Part shown: in pieces, positions 15,715 through 24,648 of the stretch
Position numbering within the stretch: position 1 is the first letter of the stretch
How the letters are laid out: every line of letters begins with the position of its first letter
Assembly: GCA_041859945.1 (NCBI GenBank)
Contig: JBFLGC010000004.1
Location: 21,516-85,515 of the forward strand
DNA from: Tetragenococcus sp041859945
GTDB taxonomy: Bacteria > Bacillota > Bacilli > Lactobacillales > Enterococcaceae
DNA: 64,000 nt
Reading direction: 5' to 3'
Program-made: the position numbers and the translations under genes
Notes under the pieces: model-generated
What the model was told of the DNA's origin: nothing
Databases searched by the model: none
What the model saw: the letters and a program-made list of their open reading frames with translations, nothing else

Positions 15715-16869
15715 ATGACCAAGCAAAATACAGGGATACGCACGAGTTCACCTTTCCGTTATGATGTGGTGGGGAGTTTCTTGCGACCAGAAAAATTAAA
15801 GAAAGCCCGGCAGGAATTTCAAGCAGGACAAATCGAAAAAGCGGAACTGAAAAAGGTGGAAGATGAAGCCATCATCGATCTGATCAAAAAAGAAGAAGAA
15901 GTGGGTTTAAAAGCGGTGACTGATGGCGAATTTCGTCGCAGTTGGTGGCATTTAGATTTCTTCTGGGGCTTAAACGGGATCTCCTTTAAAGAGCCTAAAC
16001 ATGGTTACTTATTTGAAGGAGAAGAGACACGTAAAGCTACCGTGACAGTTACGGGGAAAGTAGCTGGTGTCGATCATCCTTTTGTGGAACATTTCAAATT
16101 TGTGCGCGACCATGTCAGTGCAGGAACACCAGTCAAGCAGACCATACCTGCTCCGGCGCAGATCTTAGGAGAGGTTTTTCGACCAGAGAATCTCTCTGAT
16201 TTACGCCAAGTTTATGCGACCGATGCGCTTTTTATCACGGATTTAGTGGTCGCTTATAAACAAGTGATCGCGGATCTATACGCTTGCGGCATGCGGACTT
16301 TGCAATTAGATGACTGTACTTGGGGAATTTTGGTGGCACCATTTCCCGCTGATTTCATCGACCCCAATGATCCACGCAGTGAGGCTGAGATTCGTGCTGA
16401 CTTAAAAGAACTTTATGTTTCAGTCAATAATGCGGTGATCGAAGGACTTCCTCGTGATTTAACGGTGAACACGCATGTTTGCCGCGGTAATTACCATTCC
16501 ACCTGGGCCTTTTCAGGAGGCTATGAGGCAGTAGCTGATCCATTGTTTACGAAAGAAAAAGTCCAGGCCTATTATCTGGAATACGATTCTGATCGCTCAG
16601 GTGGCTTTGAACCCTTACAGTTTATTCAGCCAGAGCAATTGGTTGTTTTAGGCCTGGTTACTAGTAAAGATGGTCAGCTAGAAGATCGCAAGCAAATCAT
16701 TTCGCGAATCAAAGAAGCCAGTCGCTTCGTACCTTTAGAACGCTTATGCTTAAGTCCGCAGTGCGGCTTTGCTTCAACAGAAGAAGGAAATATTTTGACA
16801 GAGGATCAACAATGGGAAAAAATCCGTTTGATCCGTTCGATTGCCGAAGAAGTCTGGGCAAAGGCTTAA
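15715..16869 (+). CDS. MetE-like cobalamin-independent methionine synthase family protein (YxjG/YxjH type)
   Basis: 384 residues, corresponding to the C-terminal catalytic half of MetE only. Zinc ligands are visible as HVC in NVNTHVCRGN, a Glu near LEYDSDRSG, and Cys in LSPQCGF. YxjG-type proteins transfer a methyl group to homocysteine; the methyl donor for the short form is not settled. The start at 15715 follows AGGAGGGAT; a longer frame back into the T-box terminator is not translated. It is the first gene of the T-box operon, in keeping with methionine supply. Confidence 0.9.
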   Translation: MTKQNTGIRTSSPFRYDVVGSFLRPEKLKKARQEFQAGQIEKAELKKVEDEAIIDLIKKEEEVGLKAVTDGEFRRSWWHLDFFWGLNGISFKEPKHGYLFEGEETRKATVTVTGKVAGVDHPFVEHFKFVRDHVSAGTPVKQTIPAPAQILGEVFRPENLSDLRQVYATDALFITDLVVAYKQVIADLYACGMRTLQLDDCTWGILVAPFPADFIDPNDPRSEAEIRADLKELYVSVNNAVIEGLPRDLTVNTHVCRGNYHSTWAFSGGYEAVADPLFTKEKVQAYYLEYDSDRSGGFEPLQFIQPEQLVVLGLVTSKDGQLEDRKQIISRIKEASRFVPLERLCLSPQCGFASTEEGNILTEDQQWEKIRLIRSIAEEVWAKA

Positions 16870-16884
16870 GATAGGAGGAAAATC

Positions 16885-17361
16885 ATGGCACAAGTAGAAA
16901 GTTTCACCTTAGATCATACCACGGTAAAAGCCCCATATGTGCGTTTGATTGCTGAAGAAAGGGGAGCTAAAGGGGATGTGATCGCTAATTACGACCTTCG
17001 CTTTGTTCAGCCTAATGAAAAAGAGATCCCGACTGGCGCCATCCATACGCTAGAGCATCTGTTAGCAGATTTGTTGCGTGATCGTATCGAGGGGATCATT
17101 GATATTTCGCCATTTGGCTGTCGCACCGGCTTTCATTTGATCACTTGGGGCGTCTTTAGCCCGACCGATATTGCCCAAGCCTTGACTGACGTTTTGACTC
17201 AAATTGTCGAAAAAATCGAATTTACGGATGTCCAAGGCGTTTCTGAAAAAGAATGTGGTAATTATCGAGATCATTCGCTCTTTGGTGCCAAAGAATACGC
17301 TAAGCTAGTGCTCAAAGCTGGCATCAGTGATGATCCCTTTGAGCGGCATGTCGTGAGCTAG
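16885..17361 (+). CDS. luxS: S-ribosylhomocysteine lyase LuxS
   Basis: 158 residues, full length. It cleaves S-ribosylhomocysteine to homocysteine and the AI-2 precursor DPD in the activated methyl cycle. Metal ligands His54 and His58 (HTLEHLL) and Cys124 (EKECGNY) and the catalytic Cys79 (FGCRTGF) are all present. It lies 15 bp after the MetE-like gene and has no separate promoter that I can see, so it should be under T-box control. Confidence 0.96.
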   Translation: MAQVESFTLDHTTVKAPYVRLIAEERGAKGDVIANYDLRFVQPNEKEIPTGAIHTLEHLLADLLRDRIEGIIDISPFGCRTGFHLITWGVFSPTDIAQALTDVLTQIVEKIEFTDVQGVSEKECGNYRDHSLFGAKEYAKLVLKAGISDDPFERHVVS

Positions 17362-17385
17362 AAGATAAACAGGGAGCTTTGTTGT

Positions 17386-18039
17386 ATGCAAGTAGTCACA
17401 TTGCGAGAATTATATGATCAAATGTATGAAAAAATGGGCCCTCAAGGCTGGTGGCCCGCTGAATCAAAAGTGGAAATCATTTTGGGAGCGATCTTAGTCC
17501 AAAATACCAATTGGCTCAATGTGGAAAAATCGTTGGCCCATCTGCGTCAGGTAACAAACTTTGAATCGGTGAAAATCGTCCAATTGAAGCCAGAGCAGCT
17601 GATATCACTGATCAGACCGAGTGGTTTTTACAAGAATAAAAGCAAAGCCATTTTAGCGGTCTTTCAGTGGCTACAAAAATTTGCTTTTAATTATGAAGAA
17701 GTGCAGCGCTGGTATGGAAAAGGGCTACGCCAAAAATTACTTTCTTTGCGAGGGATCGGCGAAGAGACGGCTGACGCTCTTTTGTTGTACGTTTTTGATG
17801 AAAAAGTTTTTGTAGCTGATCGCTATGCGCAAAAATTATTTACTCATTTAGGTGTTGAAGCGGCCACGAACTATCGTTTGTTGAAGCAAAAAGTCCCAAA
17901 TTTGTCAGCTTTCACACTCGAACAGGCACAGGAATTTCATGGCCTGATCGACGAATTTGGCAAAGTTCATTTAAAAAGTGAAGCAACCTTTTCGCGTAGT
18001 TTTCTGGCTGAAACAAAACTTAGGATCCCCTTAAAATAA
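17386..18039 (+). CDS. HhH-GPD DNA glycosylase, endonuclease III-like without Fe-S cluster
   Basis: 217 residues. The fold is that of endonuclease III: LGAILVQNTNWLNVEKSL, the helix-hairpin-helix LRGIGEETADALLLY and the catalytic Asp in VFVADRYAQKLF. The Lys of bifunctional enzymes (LPGVGRKTA) is Glu here, and the C-terminus has none of the four Cys that bind the Fe-S cluster. Both traits fit a monofunctional base-excision glycosylase such as the MagIII type that removes 3-methyladenine. It is the third gene of the methionine T-box operon. Confidence 0.85.
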   Translation: MQVVTLRELYDQMYEKMGPQGWWPAESKVEIILGAILVQNTNWLNVEKSLAHLRQVTNFESVKIVQLKPEQLISLIRPSGFYKNKSKAILAVFQWLQKFAFNYEEVQRWYGKGLRQKLLSLRGIGEETADALLLYVFDEKVFVADRYAQKLFTHLGVEAATNYRLLKQKVPNLSAFTLEQAQEFHGLIDEFGKVHLKSEATFSRSFLAETKLRIPLK

Positions 18040-18042
18040 ACG

Positions 18043-18076
18043 AAGCGCGCCCGATGTGATCAGGCACGCTTTTGGG
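18043..18076 (+). terminator. Stem-loop after the T-box operon
   Basis: AAGCGCGCC and GGCACGCTTTT pair with one mismatch around a loop of about 11 bases between the convergent glycosylase and phosphoketolase genes. The T-run is only four bases. Confidence 0.6.
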
Positions 18077-18084
18077 GGACTGTT

Positions 18085-20448
18085 CTATTTTAATTTTTTC
18101 CATGTCCAGTTTTCAACTTCGGGAATATCTTCGCCATTTTCACGGATATATTGATGGTGATAAGTAACCATATCAGCCATCTTTTTAGCAAAATCGGTCG
18201 CTTTTTCACCAAGTACAGCCATGGCTGCATCTTGTGCTAAGTGGAAACGATCCATTTCGCTCAAAACCCGCATATCAAATGGTGTTGTGATATCGCCGTT
18301 TTCACGGTAACCATGAATATGCAGCTGATGGTTATGACGTGTGAAGAAAATATCGCGGATCAAGCCTTCAAAACCATGGAAAGCAAAGATGACTGGCTTA
18401 TCAGAGGTAAATAATTTATCAAATTCTTCATCAGAAAGACCACGGGGATCGATCGAAGGGTGACGTAATTTTAATAAATCAACGACATTGATAAAGCGGA
18501 TCTTCATTTCTGGAAAAGCATCATTTAAAATCGTTACGGCAGCTAAAGCTTCTAAGTTCGGTTCCGTACCGGCAGCCGCAATCACTAGATCAGGTTCTAA
18601 GCCTTGATCAGTACTTGCCCAATCGATGACTTTCAAACCCTGATCAACTAATTCTTGGGCCTCATCGGCTGAATAGAATTGGGGACGCGGATGTTTGCTA
18701 GAAACGATCAAATTGATGACTTCTTTTTCTTGCAAGGCTTTGTCCATGACAGCCATTAAACTATTGGCATCAGCGGGTAAATATTCGCGAATGAATTCCG
18801 GTTTCTTTTCAGCTAGATGTGTCAATACGCCAGGATCTTGGTGCGTATAGCCATTATGGTCTTGTTGGAATACCGTCGATGTGGCGATCACATTTAAGGA
18901 AGGATATTCTTTACGCCAAGCCTGTTCTTTGGCTTTACGTAACCATTTGAAATGTTGGGTCAGCATCGAATCAACGACGCGTAAGAATGATTCATAGCTA
19001 GCGAAAAAGCCGTGGCGTCCGGTCAAAACGTAACCTTCAAGAAAGCCTTCTGCTTGGTGTTCAGATAATTGACCGTCGATCACGCGACCGACAGAAGATT
19101 GCCATTCGTCATAGCTTTCTTTTGGTTCTAACCATTGCCGGTCAGTGACTTCAAAGACATTATTCAAACGATTCGATTTCGTTTCATCTGGACCAAAAAT
19201 ACGGAAATTATTCGGGTTTTTGCTGATGATATCGGCTGCATGTGAACCAAAGATGATCATATCTTGAGCCATCACAGATCCTGGTTTACTGGTATCGACT
19301 GCATGCTTGCGCCAATCAGGCATGTCTAGAGATTTGGGAGCTAAGCCACCATTTGTGATCGGATTTTTTGACATCCGTTTGTTACCTTTTGGAGATAATT
19401 CACGGATTTCTTTTACGATCGTACCATTTTCATCAAATAATTCTTCAGGATGATAGGAACGCAACCAAGCTTCTAATTGCGGAGCATCGGCCATATGTTC
19501 AGCATCGACAGGGATCGGTACTTGATGAGCTCGGAAAGTGCCTGCAACTTGTTCCCCATCGACGACTTCTGGACCGGTCCAACCTTTAGGCATACGGAAA
19601 ATGATCATGGGCCAATGAGGCATTTTTGCGTCTATCGCTTTGCCGATACGCGCTTTTGTTTGAATCGCTTTGATTTCTTCGATCACAGTATCCAAGGTTT
19701 TAGCCAGATCCGGTGAAACTTGCTTGGGATCGTCTCCTTCTACAAAGTAAGGTTTCCAGCCTAGACCTTCAAAATATTTTTGTAAATCTGCATCACTTTT
19801 ACGTGAAAGGATGGTTGGGTTGGAAATTTTAGCACCATTTAGATGCAAGATAGGTAAGACCGCGCCATCATTGACAGGGTTGATAAATACATTTGAGAAC
19901 CAACTACCCGCTAAAGGCCCCGTTTCAGATTCACCATCGCCAACAACTGTGGCCGCAATCACATCAGGATTATCCAAAATCGCACCCGTCGCATGAGAGA
20001 TAGAATAGCCTAATTCGCCCCCTTCATGAATAGATCCAGGCGTTTCTGGTGCGGCATGGGAAGCGATGCCCCCAGGAAATGAGAAAATTTTGAAGAGCTG
20101 TTTTAAGCCAGCTTCATCTTGCGTCACTTCAGGATAAATTTCTGAGTAGCTGCCATCGATATACGAATTAGAAACCATCACTTGACCGCCATGACCAGGT
20201 CCTTCAATGTAAAACATATTCAAATCGTATTTATTGATCACTCGATTGAGGTGGGTATACAAGAAGTTTTGCCCTGCGATCGTACCCCAGTGGCCGATAG
20301 GATGATGTTTGACATCTTCTTTTTTTAGTGGCCTTTTTAATAAGGGATTATCTTTTAAAAAGATTTGTGAGACGGAAATATAATTGGCAGCGCGCCACCA
20401 GGCATCCATTCGTTCTAAATATTCGGGAGAATCGTAATTGTTCGTCAT
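18085..20448 (-). CDS. xfp: Xylulose-5-phosphate/fructose-6-phosphate phosphoketolase
   Basis: 787 residues, normal for the family. This thiamine-diphosphate enzyme splits xylulose-5-phosphate (and often fructose-6-phosphate) to acetyl-phosphate and glyceraldehyde-3-phosphate or erythrose-4-phosphate. Seen motifs: IGHWGTIAGQNFLYTHLNR near residue 55, GPGHGGQ, SFPGGIASHAAPETPGSIHEGGELGYS, and the ThDP site VVGDGESETGPLAGSW. The start at 20448 has GGAGTTTATT before it. It is a single gene; upstream lies a repeat-rich control region. Confidence 0.97.
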   Translation of the reverse strand: MTNNYDSPEYLERMDAWWRAANYISVSQIFLKDNPLLKRPLKKEDVKHHPIGHWGTIAGQNFLYTHLNRVINKYDLNMFYIEGPGHGGQVMVSNSYIDGSYSEIYPEVTQDEAGLKQLFKIFSFPGGIASHAAPETPGSIHEGGELGYSISHATGAILDNPDVIAATVVGDGESETGPLAGSWFSNVFINPVNDGAVLPILHLNGAKISNPTILSRKSDADLQKYFEGLGWKPYFVEGDDPKQVSPDLAKTLDTVIEEIKAIQTKARIGKAIDAKMPHWPMIIFRMPKGWTGPEVVDGEQVAGTFRAHQVPIPVDAEHMADAPQLEAWLRSYHPEELFDENGTIVKEIRELSPKGNKRMSKNPITNGGLAPKSLDMPDWRKHAVDTSKPGSVMAQDMIIFGSHAADIISKNPNNFRIFGPDETKSNRLNNVFEVTDRQWLEPKESYDEWQSSVGRVIDGQLSEHQAEGFLEGYVLTGRHGFFASYESFLRVVDSMLTQHFKWLRKAKEQAWRKEYPSLNVIATSTVFQQDHNGYTHQDPGVLTHLAEKKPEFIREYLPADANSLMAVMDKALQEKEVINLIVSSKHPRPQFYSADEAQELVDQGLKVIDWASTDQGLEPDLVIAAAGTEPNLEALAAVTILNDAFPEMKIRFINVVDLLKLRHPSIDPRGLSDEEFDKLFTSDKPVIFAFHGFEGLIRDIFFTRHNHQLHIHGYRENGDITTPFDMRVLSEMDRFHLAQDAAMAVLGEKATDFAKKMADMVTYHHQYIRENGEDIPEVENWTWKKLK

Positions 20449-20587
20449 AATAAACTCCTTTTTCTTTTTGGTATTTTTTACTCAAATGCTTACAGAGCTA
20501 CTATAGCGTGAATTTCAGAAAAAGTAAAGTATATTTCAGTAAAAAGTACGAAAAGTTTTAGAAAAAGAAATTTGCAGTCGGCATCAC

Positions 20588-20750
20588 TTTGACAATGTCA
20601 TGTTTATGATCGTACCCAGCAATAAAACTCCAGCATACTTATACTCATGTCCAAAACTGCGAGTATAAGACACATAAAAGAATACTTAAGGTTAGTTTCG
20701 CCAGTATCACTTTAACAGGGTAATACTTATGGTGCTATCTGTGAGTATTA
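20588..20750. repeat. Repeat-rich region upstream of phosphoketolase
   Basis: Within the 392-bp gap 20449-20840, two diverged direct repeats of about 35-40 bases begin at ATCACTTTGACA (20582) and ATCACTTTAACA (20706). Two inverted repeats are present: CTTATACTC (20638-20646)/GAGTATAAG (20661-20669) and TAATACT (20721-20727)/AGTATTA (20744-20750). The element ATACTTA recurs here and resembles half of the palindrome at 21675-21690 in front of the GH1 gene. No gene was found in the gap. Confidence 0.65.
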
Positions 20751-20840
20751 GTTTGAAAAATTTATGCTAACGATGGATCACTCAATAACCAAATATAGAG
20801 GTAGAAAAAAAGTTCGCAATTGGAAGGGAAATTAGTTCAG

Positions 20841-21563
20841 TTAAAAGTTTTGGTTGCGACTATTAAATTGAATACGCGCTTGTGTCAAAGGAATATAAAA
20901 CTTATTTTCGCACACAGTAGTACCTATTGATGAATAAAGGATCTCTCTAAGTAGTAGATAAGATTCACTTTGATCATTTTGGATTTTTCTACTAAGAACA
21001 GAATCAGGAACATGGACAAATAATAGTTCATAGTGTGCTTGTAGTGCTTTCTGGTAAATTTCTTTTTCTAAAAAATCGAGAAGAACAGTCGGTTCAGTGG
21101 ATACATTAGAAGCTTCGATAAAATGTGGATCGATGATTGATTGACAAAAAGCCACAAATTGTTCTTCACTTTGATACCAGCGTGTGGTTTTGATGATGGT
21201 TGCTGAAGTTGTTTTAAGAACTGAGCAATCATGTGAGTTACTGAAAGTTGTTGTCAAATCGATAACTACTTGATCAATGGAACAAACGATCGACCGATAG
21301 AGTGGATGAGTCATTTTTTCCAAACCGACAAGACTCTCATCCGTCAAGTCCTTAACTACAAAATTTCCTTGACCCCGTTTGCCTTTGATAAAGCCGTCTT
21401 CTTTTAAGATATCTAAGGCTCGACGGATCGTTACGCGACTGACCTTGAATTGTTCAGCTAATTTTTCTTCTGTAGGTAAAGCATCTCCATAGGGAATTGA
21501 ACCAGTCGCAATCAGTGAATAAATCTTGTCATAAACTTGTTGGGCTTTTGAGCCATCTAACAT
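20841..21563 (-). CDS. GntR-family regulator with UTRA domain
   Basis: 240 residues. The winged helix occupies residues 1-70 (LPTEEKLAEQFKVSRVTIRRALDILKEDGFIKGKRGQGNFVV), and the effector-binding UTRA domain follows from about residue 90. Proteins of this class next to phospho-beta-glucosidase and PTS genes repress them until a phosphorylated beta-glucoside binds. It is divergent from the GH1 and EIIC genes over 146 bp that include a perfect 16-bp palindrome. Confidence 0.9.
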   Translation of the reverse strand: MLDGSKAQQVYDKIYSLIATGSIPYGDALPTEEKLAEQFKVSRVTIRRALDILKEDGFIKGKRGQGNFVVKDLTDESLVGLEKMTHPLYRSIVCSIDQVVIDLTTTFSNSHDCSVLKTTSATIIKTTRWYQSEEQFVAFCQSIIDPHFIEASNVSTEPTVLLDFLEKEIYQKALQAHYELLFVHVPDSVLSRKIQNDQSESYLLLREILYSSIGTTVCENKFYIPLTQARIQFNSRNQNF

Positions 21564-21674
21564 GAAAAAGAACTCCTTTTGTGCTAAACACGAATATTAA
21601 ATAAAAATATAATGTAATAATACATAATTTACTTGCAGAAAACTAGTGATTTAGGCTATTATTCCGGTAGAAAG

Positions 21675-21690
21675 AATACTTATAAGTATT
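21675..21690. promoter_or_regulatory. Probable GntR operator
   Basis: AATACTTATAAGTATT is a perfect 16-bp palindrome located just upstream of the GH1 ribosome site, where bound repressor would block transcription. It is assigned to the divergent GntR by position and symmetry. Confidence 0.7.
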
Positions 21691-21709
21691 AAAAGAAAGG
21701 AAGAAAGTC

Positions 21710-23167
21710 ATGCCTGATTTTTTGTGGGGAAGTGCGACGGCGTCTTATCAATGTGAAGGAGCTTGGAATGAAGATGAACGTGTGCCATCACTATGGGATG
21801 TTTATTTGCATGAAAATAAGCTAGAAAATGGGGACGTCGCTTCTGATTTCTACCATCATTTCAAAGAAGACATCCGATTACTGAAAGTAGGAGGACAAAC
21901 GAGTTATCGCTTTTCGATTTCTTGGGGTCGAGTGATCTCTGACAAAGCTGGAACGATCAATCCCAAAGGAATCGCCTTTTATCGCAAAGTGATCGACGAG
22001 TGCTTGAAAAATAACATCGAACCTTTAATTACGATTTTTCATTGGGATCTTCCTGATTTTTTAGAACAAGAGGGAGGGTGGCTTAATCGGAAAACAATCA
22101 CTGCTTATCTAACGTTATGTAGGATTTTGTTTGAAGAATTTGGTCAAGATGTCAAACTTTGGGCCACTTTTAATGAACCGCGATATTATGTCTTTAGTGG
22201 CTACTTTATCGGCAATTATCCACCCGGTCTTCATGATGCCACAGCAACTGCTAAAGCTGCCTATTACATGATGTTAGCTAATGCCAAGGCGGTCGAGCTT
22301 TATCGGCAGATGAAACAAATCGGCAAGATTGGGATCGTCCATAGTTATGGTCCAATCTATGGAATAGATGAAACGAAAGAAACCAAACAAGCCATGCGTG
22401 ACGGCGATAACTATTATAATAATTGGGTACTTGATCCAGCAATTCTAGGTTATTTTCCTAACGATTTACTTGAGAAGTTGACTGCCTCAGGAATCGATCT
22501 GTCCTTTATAGAGAAAGGAGACTCCCTGATTTTTCAAGAAAATACTGTCGATTTTGTTGGGCTCAATTATTATGCTAGAGTCATGATTGCACCTTACCAA
22601 GGTGGCGAAACGGTTCTTTCTATCAATAATAGTGGCAAGTCAGGGAAAGGGACCAGCAAGATCGTGGTCAAAGGTTGGTTCGAACAATTATTTGACTTGC
22701 CAGATGCAGAATATACGGATTGGGATGTTGAAATATTTCCGCAAGGTCTGTATGACGGTATTATGATGGCTCATGAAAAATACCATATTCCGATTTATAT
22801 TACAGAAAATGGTGTTGGTGTTTATGAAGATGTGAGTAAGCCGGTAAAAGATGATTATCGAATCGACTTTTTAAACGATCATATCGATGCGATCTTGCGT
22901 AGTCGACGTGATGGAGCAGATGTCCGTGGCTACTATGTTTGGTCGACGATGGATCTGTATTCTTGGAAGAATGGCACAGAGAAACGGTATGGTTTGGTTG
23001 CTGTAGATTTTGCCAATAATTGTGAACGGACTCCCAAAAAATCTTACGGATGGTATACACGGGTTTGTCAAACTAATGGTGCTATTATTGATCAAACGCG
23101 TGAATATAAAGACGATCATATCAACACACTAACTCTTAAGCGAGGTAAAGAAAATGAATTTTGCTAA
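21710..23167 (+). CDS. 6-phospho-beta-glucosidase (GH1)
   Basis: 485 residues. Acid/base Glu156 in TFNEP and nucleophile Glu366 in ITENG mark a retaining GH1 enzyme. The C-terminal RTPKKSYGWY is the phosphate-binding Ser-Lys-Tyr motif that separates 6-phospho-glycosidases from simple glucosidases. It hydrolyses imported 6-phospho-beta-glucosides such as phosphocellobiose in the cytoplasm. Its end overlaps the EIIC start by 14 bp, so the two are translationally coupled. Confidence 0.93.
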   Translation: MPDFLWGSATASYQCEGAWNEDERVPSLWDVYLHENKLENGDVASDFYHHFKEDIRLLKVGGQTSYRFSISWGRVISDKAGTINPKGIAFYRKVIDECLKNNIEPLITIFHWDLPDFLEQEGGWLNRKTITAYLTLCRILFEEFGQDVKLWATFNEPRYYVFSGYFIGNYPPGLHDATATAKAAYYMMLANAKAVELYRQMKQIGKIGIVHSYGPIYGIDETKETKQAMRDGDNYYNNWVLDPAILGYFPNDLLEKLTASGIDLSFIEKGDSLIFQENTVDFVGLNYYARVMIAPYQGGETVLSINNSGKSGKGTSKIVVKGWFEQLFDLPDAEYTDWDVEIFPQGLYDGIMMAHEKYHIPIYITENGVGVYEDVSKPVKDDYRIDFLNDHIDAILRSRRDGADVRGYYVWSTMDLYSWKNGTEKRYGLVAVDFANNCERTPKKSYGWYTRVCQTNGAIIDQTREYKDDHINTLTLKRGKENEFC

Positions 23168-24449
23168 AATAGGTTCTGTATTTGAAGAAAAAATGTTGCC
23201 TATTGCTAATAAGATAGGCAATCAGAGACATTTAGTGGCTATTCGTGACTCCTTTTTGAGTTTACTTGCCATCAACTTGATGGGTGGGATTTTTGCTATC
23301 TTGAAAGCTCCACCAGTGACAGATACGACAAAAAATGGCTTCTTATTGGCCTGGAAATCTTTTGCTGAGACTAATGGGGCCCTACTTGATTGGCTGTATT
23401 CCTTTACTTTAGGGGCCATGTCATTCTATATTTGTCTAGCTTTGACCTACTATTTAGTCAGATCATACAAAATCGATGTGATTATTCCGATGCTGTTATC
23501 TCTAGTTGGTTTTATGATATTGGTCACTTTCCCTGTCGAGTTGACCTTTGATGTGAAGTCCCTAGATTTCACTTATATCGATGGGAAAGGAATCTTACCA
23601 GCCATGTTGATCGCTATTGTGACTAGCGAATTGTATCGTTTGATGATTCAAAAAGACTTTGGACGAATTAAGTTACCTGACAGTGTCCCTTCTAGTTTGA
23701 CACAAGTGTTTGCGTCAATGATACCTGGAATGATCTTGATCAGTTTGTACTCAGTCATTTATACGATTTTTCAACACATGAGTACGACATTGCCACAATG
23801 GTTCTTTACAGTCATTTCACCAGCCTTTGAGCTAGCAGATAGTTTGCCTTCTGTGATCTTGATTTCGATCGTTGTGCATTTCTTCTGGTTCTTCGGTTTA
23901 CACGATGCAGCTTTTGCCGGAATCTTAGGTCCTTTGCGTGATGGAAACTTATCGATCAATGCTTCTGCCCACCTAGCCGGACAAGAAATTCCGCACATTT
24001 TTACTACGCCTTACTATGTCTATTTCATTGTAATTGGTGGGGCCGGAGCAGTCTTTGGCTTAACGTTGTTGTTATCTTTTTCTAAAGTGAAACAATTAAA
24101 AATCGTGGGTCGCGTAGGCGTGCTACCTTCATTGTTTGGCATTTCAGAACCTATTATTTTCGGTGTTCCTTTGATGTTGAATCCGATTTTTTTTATTCCT
24201 TTTTTACTAGCTCCTACGGCCAATGCCATTATCACATATCTAACCATGTCGACGGGACTTGTGGCTAAAACTTTTGCCATGGTTTCTTGGAATATGCCGT
24301 CTATACCTGGAGCCTTCTTTGCGACCATGGATTGGAAAGCAGCTGCTTTAACAGTACTTTTGATCATTATGGATATGGTAATCTACTATCCGTTCTTAAA
24401 AATTTATGAAAAACAATTACTGCGAAATGAATTGAAAGATATTGACTAA
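23154..24449 (+). CDS. PTS system EIIC component, cellobiose/lactose family
   Basis: 431 residues with about ten membrane helices. The phosphoglycan-binding region includes FFWFFGLHDAAFAGILGPL and the signature GISEPIIFGVPLMLNPIFFIPF, typical of the CelB/LicC branch. It imports beta-glucosides while EIIB and EIIA phosphorylate them. Neither EIIA nor EIIB is encoded nearby, so it must use subunits from elsewhere. A terminator follows. Confidence 0.92.
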   Translation: MNFAKIGSVFEEKMLPIANKIGNQRHLVAIRDSFLSLLAINLMGGIFAILKAPPVTDTTKNGFLLAWKSFAETNGALLDWLYSFTLGAMSFYICLALTYYLVRSYKIDVIIPMLLSLVGFMILVTFPVELTFDVKSLDFTYIDGKGILPAMLIAIVTSELYRLMIQKDFGRIKLPDSVPSSLTQVFASMIPGMILISLYSVIYTIFQHMSTTLPQWFFTVISPAFELADSLPSVILISIVVHFFWFFGLHDAAFAGILGPLRDGNLSINASAHLAGQEIPHIFTTPYYVYFIVIGGAGAVFGLTLLLSFSKVKQLKIVGRVGVLPSLFGISEPIIFGVPLMLNPIFFIPFLLAPTANAIITYLTMSTGLVAKTFAMVSWNMPSIPGAFFATMDWKAAALTVLLIIMDMVIYYPFLKIYEKQLLRNELKDID

Positions 24450-24457
24450 TAAGTGTT

Positions 24458-24492
24458 CCTACTTCTCTATTAAAGAGAGGTGGGATTTTTTC
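24458..24492 (+). terminator. Terminator after the GH1-EIIC operon
   Basis: CCTACTTCTCT and AGAGAGGTGGG form a stem with two wobble or mismatch pairs and a 5-base loop, followed by ATTTTTTT. Confidence 0.85.
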
Positions 24493-24648
24493 TAGACTTC
24501 TTTCATAAACTAAAAGGCATCAACTTTTCAAATCTAGCCTCTTAGTGTAAAATTTATTGAGGTAAGGAGGTAGACTAATAAAAAAGAAACTGTTATCCTA
24601 GGATAGCAATACCTCACGACAGGTACTATACAAAGGAGACAGTTTCTT

